The position numbers and the translations under genes were made by a program. Of a stretch of DNA of 64,000 nt, positions 37,267-47,474 are shown one piece after another; the first letter of the stretch is position 1, and each line of letters opens with the position of its first letter. The notes under the pieces are model-generated. The model did no database searches. It worked only from the letters and a program-made list of their open reading frames with translations, and was not told the DNA's origin. The DNA comes from Gautieria morchelliformis (taxonomy: Eukaryota; Basidiomycota; Agaricomycetes; Gomphales; Gomphaceae): positions 304,975-368,974 of the forward strand of contig WHVA01000044.1 of assembly GCA_015179125.1 (NCBI GenBank), read 5' to 3'.

Positions 37267-38224
37267 ATGGACGTGTGGACGTGGTTCAGCTCTCTCCATT
37301 GGAGAAACAATAACGTTGGTCCACTGTACCCCGGCCGAACGCCAGGACAAAGACACGGTCGCATGTCCTTTCATGTCTCAAAAGCGTCTTTGGCGCACAT
37401 ATCTTTCCTCAATGCTGAACTGACGTTAAAGACACTGGGCTCGATAGTCTTTTCGTTATCTCATGCTTTTGCGCCTATCACCCAGCCGGTATTTCTCATG
37501 CAGACAGAAATCCTTGGAGCCTAAGGAGGAAAGTTCGGCTACTTCATATGTTGAATCATATGAATCCCTACCCTCAGTCTCTTCCTCCTCGTCCTCTTCA
37601 CCACAGTCTGAGACCCCTGTTGAAGACCACGATTGGCCTCCATCATCTCCCTACAATGCAACACATGGCTTCTATCCCACCCAGCGCTATTGGGAGTCGG
37701 ATGTCGAGATTGAGGCTGATGAGGTCCTTCAAGCTGACTCCATTAGCCAATGTGGCGCATCGATACAACGCTCGCGGTCAGCAGTCCTCACCGTGCCGCA
37801 CAAATGCAACCGCAGGACACGGTCAACATGTTCACGCTTTTTACGGTGAGTTGTCCTTACCCGATATACCACATCGAGTCCTGATCTATAATCATGTAAA
37901 TGCAGGCAACACTTTACTCAACATGTACAGAATTGCAATGGACAACGCTTTCCTGCGTTTCTATTAAACACGTATTTTGCGTCTGCGGACGCTTACGCGC
38001 GATCCCGCGATGCCCTCTCACTTCCCGCCGCCAAGCTCCAACGTGCAAAAGCTGAATATGACTGGACGCTGAGTCGTCAGAACCGCGCACTGTGGTCTCC
38101 GCGCTTGCAGGATCAACTGTTCGCAGCTCGACGCAAAGTGGTTGCGGCGGAGGAAGAGTGGGAATCGGTAAATAGTACGCGATGGGCGCGGGCGCACTTC
38201 TTGGTGAACTTCGGCAGATTTTGA
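37267..38224 (+). CDS. Hypothetical Ser-rich protein, 278 aa, 3 exons
   Basis: The model is exons 37267-37424, 37486-37845 and 37906-38224. The introns (61 and 60 nt) have GTTAAA...CCCAG and GTGAGT...GCAG boundaries, and the total is 837 nt, in frame. I do not recognise a family. The N-terminus is aromatic and basic (MDVWTWFSSLHWRNNN). Residues about 55-140 are Ser/acidic-rich (SVSSSSSSSPQSE, VEIEADEV). The C-terminal 100 residues are helical and charged (ASADAYARSRDALSLPAAK, RRKVVAAEEEWE) and end in ARAHFLVNFGRF. The start codon lies about 165 bp from the DUF2264 start on the other strand, so the two probably share a bidirectional promoter. The first donor is weak (GTTAAA), which makes exon 1 the least certain part. 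Confidence 0.6.
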
Positions 38225-38563
38225 AGGAAGGGAATATACCATGCAGCAGTGTGTAACTCAATATTATAACATTTATCTACATCTTTATCATAGCTTTGTA
38301 CGGTTGTCATTTGAATTTGATCGTTGGATGACTGAATAATCCTCTCCTTGCGCGACCCGTGATGCATGAGCATTTAGACCTGTTAGCTGGATATCATAGT
38401 AAGCCAGGAATAAGCATCACAACATCATCCCCTCCTTCACAACGGTTGCGTCGCGGCGTGGCACTGACCTACAGGGGTGGCCCGACATCCTAATAGTTCT
38501 GAGACTTGCGGGATAAATGTTGCGTCAGGAATTTGAAACATGCTCGCCAATTCACAATTGTTG

Positions 38564-40334
38564 TCAAGGCACCCACACCCCCGGCATTCCGTTGAATGGC
38601 TGCCTCCATCCACATTGCCACCGATCTTCCGGATACATACGTCCGCCGTACGTACTCTGGTTCGCTCCTGTATGCCTGAGCAATAAACGGCGGCTTGCAG
38701 CAAGCCGGCATTCAGCGCAAGGAGGTAATGTGCCGCGCAAACAGTCTTGCAAAATGATGTCGGGGTTTAAGTCGAAGGTATACGTTTGCAATGCGTTGCG
38801 TAAGAGGGGAATGACAGATGGTCGAACGAGGAGGCCACTACCGTGACAAAGCATCAGTGGAACGTTACATTATACTCAGATTTCCAGACAATTCACCTTC
38901 CCCCAGTTGCAACGAAGATACCGCAAATTTTGCCTTCTGGTGGCTGCGACACACCATGGAGGAATACCTCATAAAGAAGAGCGTTTAGTTCAGTCCATCC
39001 GGGTTTACACCATTCGAAGTCATCTTCCATTATGCCGAGGTAACGGGTAGTATTTCCTCGCACATTGTTTTCGGCCCAAGAGAGCGCTGCGTACAGGTCC
39101 AGAGTCTGCTTCACAGGCAGATGCCCTGGTATCATGGGTCGAGATAGATGAAGGGAAGCAGGATGTTGGTCCTCGACGAAGGCAAGGCCATGGGTGCCTT
39201 CATATGTCTGTTGCGCTTCCATTAGTGCGGGATATGACCCAGGTGCCATGGTTGTATATACATTGGCACGAAATCGAGTCCCAAGACTAGGCGCGTAAGA
39301 CTGCAAAGTGGAAGAGAGCACCGTGGAATCGTTCCGACGGGGATAAGACAAGAGGAGAAACTCTGCTAATACAGGTTCTGCCAAGTTGCTGGCTTGTCGA
39401 GCATGGTGACTGTGGTTCCAGCGGTAGGCAAAGGAATGAAGAAAACTGATGGCAGCGAAGACGGCGGATAAAAGGAGATAAATCCTTATGATGGCACTAA
39501 AACGTGCTATTCGAGAATTCTTGGTAGCAGAAAGTCTTTCGTGGAGCTCCGAAACGGATACCCGCGGTTCGGGCAGTAGGGAGAGAAGACCTTGTATTCC
39601 CGTGATGGATGCCGTGGCGAAAGACCAAAAGAATATGGGGCCATGAAGCGCATTTGGAGACCATAAAATCAGGGACGTTGGTAGAAACTGGGACAGCTTA
39701 TCGCCAGTGGGGTTTTGGTACGCCCTTTGTGCAATACAGTATAATATGATTACAGAGAGACCTGAAGGGAATTATTTTTGTGAGAGAAATATCACACAAG
39801 AGAATCATAAAGACACACCGCACGTTGTCTCGTGAATTGCATCATTGAAAAATAGTAATGGGCACGCAAAACCTGTACCTTGACCAAAGAGATATCCGAT
39901 AAGCACTCTCATACCTATTATCGCCACAATACTGAATCCGTGCATGAATGATTGTTTGTGCGGCAGCCTGAAATCTCCCCACTGAGGCCAACCAAGAAGC
40001 CCAGCGAGTAACGCAGCATTATATATTGCTAGCACCACCCCTAAAATATTGGTCTGGTCCCAAAATCAGCGCTGAACGACGGTTTTGTGAGAAACCTGAT
40101 CTGTAGGGTTACCTGGAATGTGAGAAAAATCAACAAGAACGGTGTGATTGAATGCCCATATAAAAGGTCTGTGTTCGTAGCTGCACAGGGTAGGGGGCCG
40201 CCAGCAAGACGTGTGCATAGAGACCCTAAGCATTGTGCTGCAACCAAAGACAAGATGACACTCGACGATCGCTTAATGTCAGAGAGCAATATCGGGTATT
40301 GGGCCCGAGAGAAGCCCTGATATATCGGCAGCAT
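38564..40334 (-). CDS. Multi-pass membrane protein with glycosyltransferase-like C-terminal domain
   Basis: The model is exons 40334-40113, 40053-39819, 39761-38897 and 38837-38564 (531 aa, in frame). The N-terminal half holds about six hydrophobic segments (for example SSVILSLVAAQCLGSLC, ITPFLLIFLTF and LALLAGLLGW-like, FSIVAIIGMRVLIGYLFG, IIRIYLLLSAVFAAISFLH). The C-terminal half is soluble, with RYLGIMEDDFEWCKPGW, ICGIFVATGGSGLLVRPSVI, DIILQDCLRG and RWQCGWRQPFNG. The EDD triad in that setting is the metal/nucleotide-sugar motif seen in MGAT4-like and PGAP4-like GT-A enzymes. I infer a Golgi or ER glycosyltransferase, perhaps acting on GPI anchors or N-glycans. An open 460-nt block upstream (40819-40360) may be an extra 5' exon, but splicing it in costs one base, so I start at the Met at 40334. 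Confidence 0.65.
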
Positions 40335-40359
40335 GCAGGGCTAGGAAACGGGCGATTAC

Positions 40360-40819
40360 CAATATGTGGGCTGTCATGGCCTATGGCTAAGTAATGTTCC
40401 CTCCCCCGACCATAACGTGCGACTCTGCTGGTCGCTGGTTCCGGCATTTCATGATCCGCATTTACGAGATTTCCTCTAGATAGCGTAAACTTCCACGGGG
40501 TACATGTATTAAGTACATGGCTCTGAACCAGAGGTCGAGTAAGTATGACGTTCAGGTTCATGGTGTTTTGTGACGCGTGACTGAACGAGACTGGAAAACC
40601 GTGGCCAGGCGCTTGTACTATACCGTGTAGATCCTTGTTCTTAATACCCATGGTTTTCGAGACATACTCCTGCGTGCCACTTCCCTGGCGTATTTCCAGA
40701 GCAAGCGTTCTGCCTGTATCAGCCCTTTTGACATTGAAAATACAATAAAGCACCGTGTATTCAAAGTAGCATCCCTGACTACTGTAAACGTCCACGATGG
40801 TCCTCTCTCGACGAGTCAT
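40360..40819 (-). other. Open reading block upstream of the glycosyltransferase-like gene
   Basis: A 153-codon open block starts with Met at 40819 and ends at a good donor (CATATTG|GTAATC). It looks coding, without hydrophobic segments and with TMNLNVILTRPLVQSHVLN near the centre. It is the natural candidate for the first exon of the neighbouring membrane protein. Joining it to the acceptor at 40316 shifts the frame by one base, so either the junction is different, the locus carries a 1-nt error or mutation, or this is a separate short gene. Confidence 0.35.
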
Positions 40820-41166
40820 ACTTGTACCTCAGTTGCTCATATCGCGGTTTAATTACAGCATGTCAGACGGTATCGTGCATCGTTATAAGGCTACCATCTT
40901 TTCTATCATTTCTTAAAAACCGCAGCTACGCAGAAATTATGCATTCATGATCGCAGTTGATGAATATCAAAGCCATGCCACTGTGGCTCGACACTAAATG
41001 CCTCGAAGCTACGTTTATTATTGACATTCCAAACGTGGAGTCAAACTACGCAACATCTACCGCGGTCACCACGGTGGGTATTACCCTTCCTATTCGTCAC
41101 TGTCGAGTTGATTGTTGCACAGCAGTTGACTTGCTTTCCACGCTAGTGCCCCAATATATCTATGGA

Positions 41167-42259
41167 CTACCCGAGTTGGCTAAGGAAAATCTGAAGAGTT
41201 AATGGCCGTTTGAATGTAGCAGCGCTCCGACGTACGTGATACTCGTCCCAGAAAATGTACTTATCCGGATCGTTGCAGAGGGCACTTGGCGCCTCCGAGT
41301 ATGCGCCGACGAGACAGCTCTTTGCGATCGTGCCCGGATCCATGCCATAATCAATCGGGGTGAGCATCATTTTTAGGAACAGAGAATATACATCCACAAA
41401 GCCGACCTGAATGTCGGTCCCGCGACAAAACTGGTATCGCAGATTCAAAAGAGACCTCTGAAGGGTAAAGGACAGCTTTTCGAGAGTGTCAGAGGTGGCG
41501 TTGTTAGAGAATGCTCGTAGAGGAAGACGTCCGAGGTTAGGATATGACACGACGAGAAACTTTTCGCCGCCTTGTCAGGCTTTAGTTGCTACCCAGACTA
41601 TATAGTATGCGTGACGAGGACTCACCTTTCTCATAGAGTGACTTTATTATGCTCGAAACTGCAGGTGTAACGTCGTCAACCGAGAGCTTAAAAAGTGCAT
41701 CGTTTGCTCCGATCATGATGACGAATATGTCCCCAGGGCCCACTTTGTGAGTGTTGAAGTATTTCGCAACCTGGTCGACTGCCGAAGGTACAGGAATGGA
41801 TGAGTTGGGACCTGTAGCCCCCTGCACTACCGAATTATTGCTCGTAGCTGTATTTTCACCAGAGATGAGTAAAATGACAGAAATGTGGAAGGTTGACGTG
41901 GTGAGACACACTTACCTCCACCGACGGCATTATCAACAAGCTCCATTCCTAGCCTTTCCGCTAGGACTTCAACCCATACCGGACCGTTGGAAAACCGATG
42001 GCCAAAATAAGCTTCATTCCTTGGCCACGTATGGTTGGATACCGTCCAGGCGCCGGTACCTGTAAGAAATGCTTTAACAGGACTGTAGAAAATAAAGACA
42101 TGTCGCACCGTTGTCAGAGAGAGAGTCGCCGAAGGCTACTATTTTACCTAGGGGCACCTTGGCGTTGACATAGTCTCTCTCTTGAGCGAAGGTTATAGCT
42201 GCAGAACCCGACGATGCCAGACTCGCCAAACAAAGTCCAATGTGAGGCAATAAACGCAT
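41167..42259 (-). CDS. Secreted GDSL/SGNH-type esterase (CE16-like), 291 aa, 5 exons
   Basis: The exons are 42259-42109, 42059-41916, 41847-41626, 41570-41236 and 41190-41167 (876 nt, in frame). The N-terminus is a signal peptide (MRLLPHIGLCLASLASSGSA). Block I carries the nucleophile Ser in VAFGDSLSDNG. The Gly block lies around VDNAVGGA, the Asn block is MIGANDALF, and the C-terminal DEYH supplies the Asp/His pair. This is the full SGNH set. Such enzymes deacetylate hemicellulose oligosaccharides or other esters, and carbohydrate esterase family 16 is the nearest match by layout. NHT and NNATS-type sites could be N-glycosylated. The last exon adds only seven residues after the catalytic His, shorter than usual, so the C-terminus may be truncated or mis-spliced in this model. 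The gene is divergent from the PLAC8 gene across a hairpin-rich intergenic region. Confidence 0.88.
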
Positions 42260-42846
42260 GATGGGCGGTAGTTGTAAATCACGCTCGGCTACAAGATAAC
42301 TCTGCTGGATAGGGTACCGACCCTATCCAGCAGAGTACTAGGGGTTTGAAATGCCAGGAGTTCGAAACCCCTGGCTACTTCTCTGCCATAAAGCACAATT
42401 TCTGATGGTTTTATAACCTTGTCAAAGGGTACTGAGATTGACATGAGGTGTGGTGTGACTACTAGGGAAAGGGTTTCAAACTCCTGATGTTGTCCGATAG
42501 GCAGGTGCGCCGGACTCGACGATGCACCGTTCCAGAGACGCAGGGAACAATGGAGACGAGACCGCCGTCGTCACTAAAGGATGTGAACCCGGCGGCACAA
42601 AGATCAGCCTTACAGCAAGTAGACAGTTGGGCGTGTCCGATCATGATCGTAATTATACCATATGGGACTGAGACTGATTTACACCCCTGATTTACCGCCC
42701 TGGCGCTTAATCGGGCTATTATCATTCAGATAGAGTTGTTTGATGCTGCAAGTAGCCGTACCCCCATAAAAGCCTGTACATGCGAGTATAAAACCTTCAT
42801 CTTTTTCTCCCTCTAAGTATTCCCAACATCCTCTTTCATTTTCGCA
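42260..42846. promoter_or_regulatory. Divergent promoter region between GDSL esterase and PLAC8 gene
   Basis: This 587-bp interval must hold both promoters. On the plus side a TATAAAA box at 42787-42793 is followed by a pyrimidine-rich leader (TTCATCTTTTTCTCCCTC) and the PLAC8 ATG at 42847, a typical fungal arrangement. On the GDSL side lie a perfect 17-bp hairpin and a second imperfect palindrome, both listed separately. Confidence 0.55.
42299..42336. repeat. Perfect 17-bp inverted repeat with 4-nt loop, followed by an imperfect palindrome
   Basis: Arms 42299-42315 and 42320-42336 are exact reverse complements (ACTCTGCTGGATAGGGT) around the loop ACCG. Immediately downstream (42338-42374) lies a second, imperfect palindrome built on AGGGGTTT / AAACCCCT and CCAGG / CCTGG. 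The pair sits 40 bp upstream of the GDSL start codon. It could be a tiny foldback element, a cruciform operator or a transcription terminator. The sequence alone does not decide. Confidence 0.85.
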
Positions 42847-43485
42847 ATGGCCGTAAGCATATATCTTGTTTTTTTTTCGGTCTAAGGCTGATAGCTTGGC
42901 CTAGTATCAAATGCAGCCGGGACCCACGCCCCAGATGATGGTGGCAGGAGGCAACAGAAATGTCAAAAACTTGCCCTTCAACGCGGCTGGCGAGCGTGAG
43001 TGGAGCAATGGATTTTGCAGCTGTTGCGATGACTGTGGTACCTGTAAGCAAATGCAATCCATCCATCTTCCGTCTGCACGCGACTCACGAAACCTGGTCT
43101 GATCAGGTTTTCTGTCTGCTTTCTGTCCCTGTATCGTATACAGCCAGAACAAGTCGCGCGTGGAGCACCTCGAGAGACAAGGCTACCCCCATCCTGATGG
43201 AGGCGCGTCATGCACCGGCGACTGCTGCGTTCACTGTCTGCTTGCAGGCTTCGGTTTTGGATGGGTATTGCAGGTGTGTCTGTTGTGTGATGCGCTCGAA
43301 ATATTCGTGCTAATATACTACCTGCAAAGATGGGTGCCCGCTCAGCGATCAGGCTGAGATACCGCATTGCAGGTGGTGCATTTGGCGATTGCTGTGCGGC
43401 CTGCTGCTGCACTCCCTGCGAGCTCACCCAAGGCAGCCGAGAGCTAGAGCTCGAAGAGCGTTCCATGGCGAAAGTGAGTCGATGA
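42847..43485 (+). CDS. PLAC8-family Cys-rich membrane protein, 151 aa, 4 exons
   Basis: The exons are 42847-42852 (only ATG GCC), 42917-43043, 43107-43273 and 43330-43485. Introns are 64, 63 and 56 nt and the total is 456 nt, in frame. The protein shows NVKNLPFNAAGEREWSNG, then the Cys block FCSCCDDCGTCCFLSAFCPC with VYSQNKSRVEHL. A second Cys/hydrophobic segment follows (CCVHCLLAGFGFGWVLQ), then the C-terminal RLRYRIAGGAFGDCCAACC with TPCELTQGSRELELEE. PLAC8 proteins are small membrane-associated proteins linked in fungi and plants to cell size, cadmium/zinc handling and calcium influx. The role here is unknown. The two-codon first exon, placed after a TATA box and a CT-rich leader, explains why a simple ORF search misses the gene. 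Confidence 0.92.
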
Positions 43486-43850
43486 GTCCAACCTTCCTGT
43501 AAGGGAACGCTAAGCTCAAGTTTAGCACTAGTACTAGTCGTGGTCTTGAATCACGGAGCTATGGGGGCTTGCAATCTTTTGTCCCATTCCTCGACTGCCA
43601 TATATATAATAGCCATTTATTTGTGCAGTATTTTACAAATGCCATATTTAATGTCTAGGTGTCGCTTATTTACTGTATGTAACAAACAGTTACCTTCCAG
43701 CAGCCTGAATAGCACATGCAGCCGTCTGCCAATGTCTTTTTGAGTACGGTGTTACAAAGTAAATGACCAAAGGAATGTTTTTGATAATCTCTAAAAGAAT
43801 GTTGTTGATAAACTCCAGTCTACCCCATCTCGTCTCCCTCCCACCTCTTC
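43486..43850. other. Short intergenic interval
   Basis: The AT-rich region between the 3' ends of the PLAC8 gene (plus) and DUF1275 copy A (minus) is convergent, so it should hold both terminators. I see no gene in it. Confidence 0.4.
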
Positions 43851-44955
43851 CTACTTCTCCTCTTCTATAGGTATTTGACCAGTACCACGAACTATTAACC
43901 ACCATGCTGCGATTAATAACCTCAACCCGGCGCCAATGAGGAAGGTGGGGGCAGCGCCAATCTTGTCTAGAAGAGCTCGCCCTATAAACCCACCAAGGAA
44001 TAGGGCGAGAACCGCAAGGACCTTGAAGTCCCGAGACTTGACAAGGCGTAACTTGAATAGCTCGGGGTCGGCCACGAGCTCGCACCATACCGCCGTTAGC
44101 ACGACTGAAAAGTTAGAATATAGAGTGCCATCATAGTTGTTTCGACAAAATCATACGTACTCGTCGTCGCAAACTCGGTGTTGAGCCGCTTCGCCATGAT
44201 TCCCTGTAGACCCATGCTGGCGCTGGCGAAAGCGATGGCGGCATACCCTTCCGGATTGTTCCATGCTGGACCGTCAGTAGGTCGGAAACCACCAGACTGA
44301 CCGCCTTTCCAGAGTAGGAGCGCGGCGGCCAGACTACACAAGGCCTGGAACATCGTGCCGAGAAAAAGCCAGGCACGAGTCCTGGTGCCCATCCAGTCGC
44401 CCAGCCGTCCCATGAATGCGCCGAAAAGGAAGGCCAAGAGGGCAGTCAGAGACTGGCGGTCGACGACCCGGAAGATAGACGATGGAACCTCTGCGATGGC
44501 GAAGAGTCTAGTGAGGGCGAGGGCCAGCTGCAGTCACAATGGCAAGTTTAGATAGACCGAGATGAAATGGTTGATTGACCCGCTCACGTCGATGGTGTTT
44601 CCCTGCAGAGTTTAGACATAAATGACACCTGCACGTTAGAGGTACGCAGCGACGCATCTCGTACTTTTTGACGCACTGTCTGGAAGCCGCACCACACCGA
44701 CACAGTCGTATATGTGACGGAGTCCCTTTGGATGCGAGCATAAGAGTAACGCCGATAGAAGTCATCCTTTCGAGATGGATGCACTCACACATATCCGGTG
44801 ATGAAGCAGTACGCTGCCAGTGGTACACTTGACCGCTCAGGATCAACGTCGCCACGGAGGTAATGTTTCACCCTCCGTATTTTTGACGACTTCGGGGAAT
44901 TGGTGGGGATGAGGAGCTCCTCACCCGTTAACGAAAAGTGTTTCGTCTTGCGCAT
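43851..44955 (-). CDS. DUF1275 membrane protein, copy A, 283 aa, 5 exons
   Basis: The exons are 44955-44789, 44725-44677, 44602-44588 (15 nt), 44527-44161 and 44104-43851 (852 nt, in frame). DUF1275 (YoaK-like) proteins are about six-helix membrane proteins of bacteria and fungi with no established function. The diagnostic string is assembled across three exons: VWCGFQT | GNTID | LALALTRLF. Further landmarks are GRLGDWMGTRTRAW, the IAFASASMGLQGIMAKRLN segment, VLTAVWCELVADP and ALFLGGFIGRALLDKIG. The 15-nt microexon encodes the conserved Gly-Asn-Thr in the predicted pore-side helix. The gene is the tandem neighbour and paralogue of copy B at 46258-47474. Both run on the minus strand and share all intron positions. 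Confidence 0.9.
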
Positions 44956-46257
44956 GCTCGGCGAAGTAACAGAGCCCCAGCATATAAAATTATGTAGCGA
45001 GGAATTCGTAGCTTATGAGGTCCCCGTCGGCGGATACCACGGGACTCCGCATATACAGTTGAGAAGACGCTCATTCATCGACAATCACTGGGGCGCTTTT
45101 CGAAGTTTGAAGATATGCCCTTTGAATTACCTCTTGTTTCACCGACATCATTTAGCCGCAAAATGAACCACTTTTCATGAAAATTGAATAAGATTTAAGC
45201 TCTGCAAAATTTAAACCCGCCAAGATGTCAGAAATACTTGGTGGTTGAAAGGGCTACTAGCTACTTATCTCCTACACAAGCAACCGAAGTTCCTGATTTT
45301 CTGGTTTTATAATCTTGTTAAAGGGTCTAAGCTCTAGGTATAGCCTCCAGTGTTGGAGTTAGGGCACGATGGGTAAGCGTAGAACGCAGCAGGGCCGCGC
45401 ACGGCGCGACCGGACAACCAGAGTAGGGAGAATGTCAATAGTTTCGGTCATTCAAGGTCTTGAATGACCGAAGCTAGTATATAGATCGGACTCGTAGTTG
45501 GATGTACCTCAGTGAAGCACCCGTTCACTGAGCACTCTTACATTAGACTACTGCGCGTATGAGATTGATATCGTGGTATTTTCAAACTCACCTGGTTGTA
45601 TTACCTCTCCTAGGGCCTAGAGCAGAGTGGGGATCCGTAAGTTCCGAATTTGGCGATGCTGTAGTATTACGACCATTTGCTCACGTCACGGCCCGTGACC
45701 TTCACCAGGCGTCACGGCATCCGAGTAATTCCACCACTCACTCGGACAAAGTCTGAAAAAAAAAGCTTCCACGGCGCGCGACAGTGTTCCCTCGCGCCCT
45801 ACTACTAACGCCAACGAAGGAGAGATAGCGAGACTGCTGAATCATAGGCTCAGACCTGAATTGCCCAGTCCAGGCCTCGCTTCCGCCTCGTAGGCACTAC
45901 TCTAATAATAACTTTGCTATTACTAATTAAAGTACGCAATCGAACCACCCGGCGGAGACCCGCTTACTTCGACTTCATCTTGGAGCCGCGAGCACGCTAG
46001 ATCCTGCCATGCTGTCTTCGCCCGATTCAATCGCGATGGCCGTCTTGCGCACTACCAATCCAGGACTATCGTCAGACACGGCAGTGGACAAAGTCCGTAT
46101 ACGTCGAGGAGACCGGAAACGCATGCAATTATATCTGCATGACCACTCACTATCCTACTCCCCGCCGAATCGTACATCTAATTGACATCTAAGGTCAGTT
46201 GTACGCTGACATGCTCTATACAATCACAACAAATGCCCAGAGAAAATAAATATAATC
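44956..46257. other. Intergenic region between the DUF1275 paralogues
   Basis: No gene is seen. The stretch contains the 14-bp hairpin at 45444-45473 and, at 45295-45326, a motif (GGTTTTATAATCTTGTTAAAGGG) nearly identical to one at 42407-42430 in the GDSL/PLAC8 intergenic region. Confidence 0.4.
45441..45476. repeat. Inverted repeat, 14 bp perfect (17 bp with one mismatch)
   Basis: TTCGGTCATTCAAG (45444-45457) is followed by GT and then its exact reverse complement (45460-45473). One more mismatched step extends the stem to 17 bp. Like the hairpin at 42299-42336, it lies in intergenic DNA close to the shared GGTTTTATAAYCTTGTYAAAGGG motif, which suggests related small elements. Confidence 0.85.
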
Positions 46258-47474
46258 TTATACCCTCTCGTCACCCTTCTTCTCTGCACTTGCAGATGTC
46301 GCCGGGATAGGCTTCGCAGCAACGCCCAGCCACAGCAGTGCGATCAAGATCCTAAATACGGTGCCAATCAAGAAAGTGGTCGAAGAGCCAACTTTGTCCA
46401 CGAGTGCGCGTCCCGTAAAGCCGCCCAAAAACAACGCAGTGACGGCGACGACCTTCAAGTCGCGGGACTTGACATATCGCAAACAGAACAGCTTGGGGTC
46501 CGCCATAAGTTCGCACCACACGGTTGTGAGTACAACTAGGATACAAATGAAAGTTCCGATCAGCGGGCACCGCATCGGGTCTGTCACCCCTATACGCACT
46601 TGTCGTCGCAAACTGGGTATTAACCCGTTTGCCCATGATTCCCTGAAGACCCATGCTAGCGCTGGCGAAGGCGATAGCAGCGTACCCCTCTACACTGATC
46701 CAAGTAGGTCCTTCAGTGGAGAAGCTTGGCTGGCCGGTCTTCCAGAGAAGAAGGCCCGCGGCCAAAAGACACAGTGCTTGGATTACGGTGCCAAGGAATA
46801 GCCATAGACGAGTTCGGGAGCCAATGCGGTCGCCTATTCGGCCAGCGAATGCACCAACAAGAAAGGCGAGAATGGAGGCCAAAGACTGTCGATCTACGAC
46901 ACGGAATCGAGGCCCTGGCGTCTGCTCGAGAGAGAAAAGTCTAGCCAGTGCAAGGGCAAGCTGCACAGCAAAAACATTCAGAAACGTAATTTGATGGCGG
47001 TTTCAATAACTCGCTCACTTCAATGGTGTTTCCCTGTGAGGTTTTGGTACGTCAGCAACAGAGCAACAAGACCTAGGTCGAGCGAATTTGTGACGCACTG
47101 TCTGGAATCCACACCACACCATCACTGCGGTGAAAGTGACCGAGTCCCTTGAATGTCGCGAATCAGCCCCTGGACAGGCTCCTGGACAGAAAGAAAACAG
47201 CTTACACAAATCCTGTCATGAAGCAGTATGCCGCGAGCGGGCCACTCGACTGGTCGGGATCGACTTCGGCCAATAGGTGCTGCCTCAGACGTGACCATCT
47301 CGAGTTCTTCTCGACCTCGACGACTGTATTAGACCAGGAGTGACCCGATTGACGTGGGAAGTAGGACGATTGACGTGGGGAGTAGGTCGATGGACGTGGG
47401 GAGTAGGTCGATTCCCGTGGGGTGGAGCATGACGATTCGCGTGGGGAGGATACAGACTGCTCTGGACTAGCCAT
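46258..47474 (-). CDS. DUF1275 membrane protein, copy B, 323 aa, 5 exons
   Basis: The exons are 47474-47206, 47147-47099, 47033-47019 (15 nt), 46960-46600 and 46535-46258 (972 nt, in frame). The exon layout is the same as copy A, including the 15-nt GNTIE microexon. Landmarks are VMVWCGFQT | GNTIE | LALALARLF, GRIGDRIGSRTRLWLF, ASASMGLQGIMGKRVNTQFATT, VLTTVWCELMADP and GGFTGRALVDKVG. Unlike copy A it begins with a Ser/Pro/Arg repeat region (residues about 5-40, variations on STYSPRQS). That region is encoded by near-identical 21-nt DNA repeats at about 47341-47460, so the N-terminus has grown by repeat expansion. The start is the Met of MASPEQSV. The frame is open further up but without a better start. 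Confidence 0.9.

Noticed and set aside
42978..43466. Minus-strand 162-aa frame beginning MERSSSSSSRLPW
   Set aside because: It is antisense to the well-supported PLAC8 gene, whose exons and introns explain the whole interval.
45930..45955. AATCGAACCACC resembling the reverse complement of a tRNA T-loop
   Set aside because: No cloverleaf could be drawn around it.
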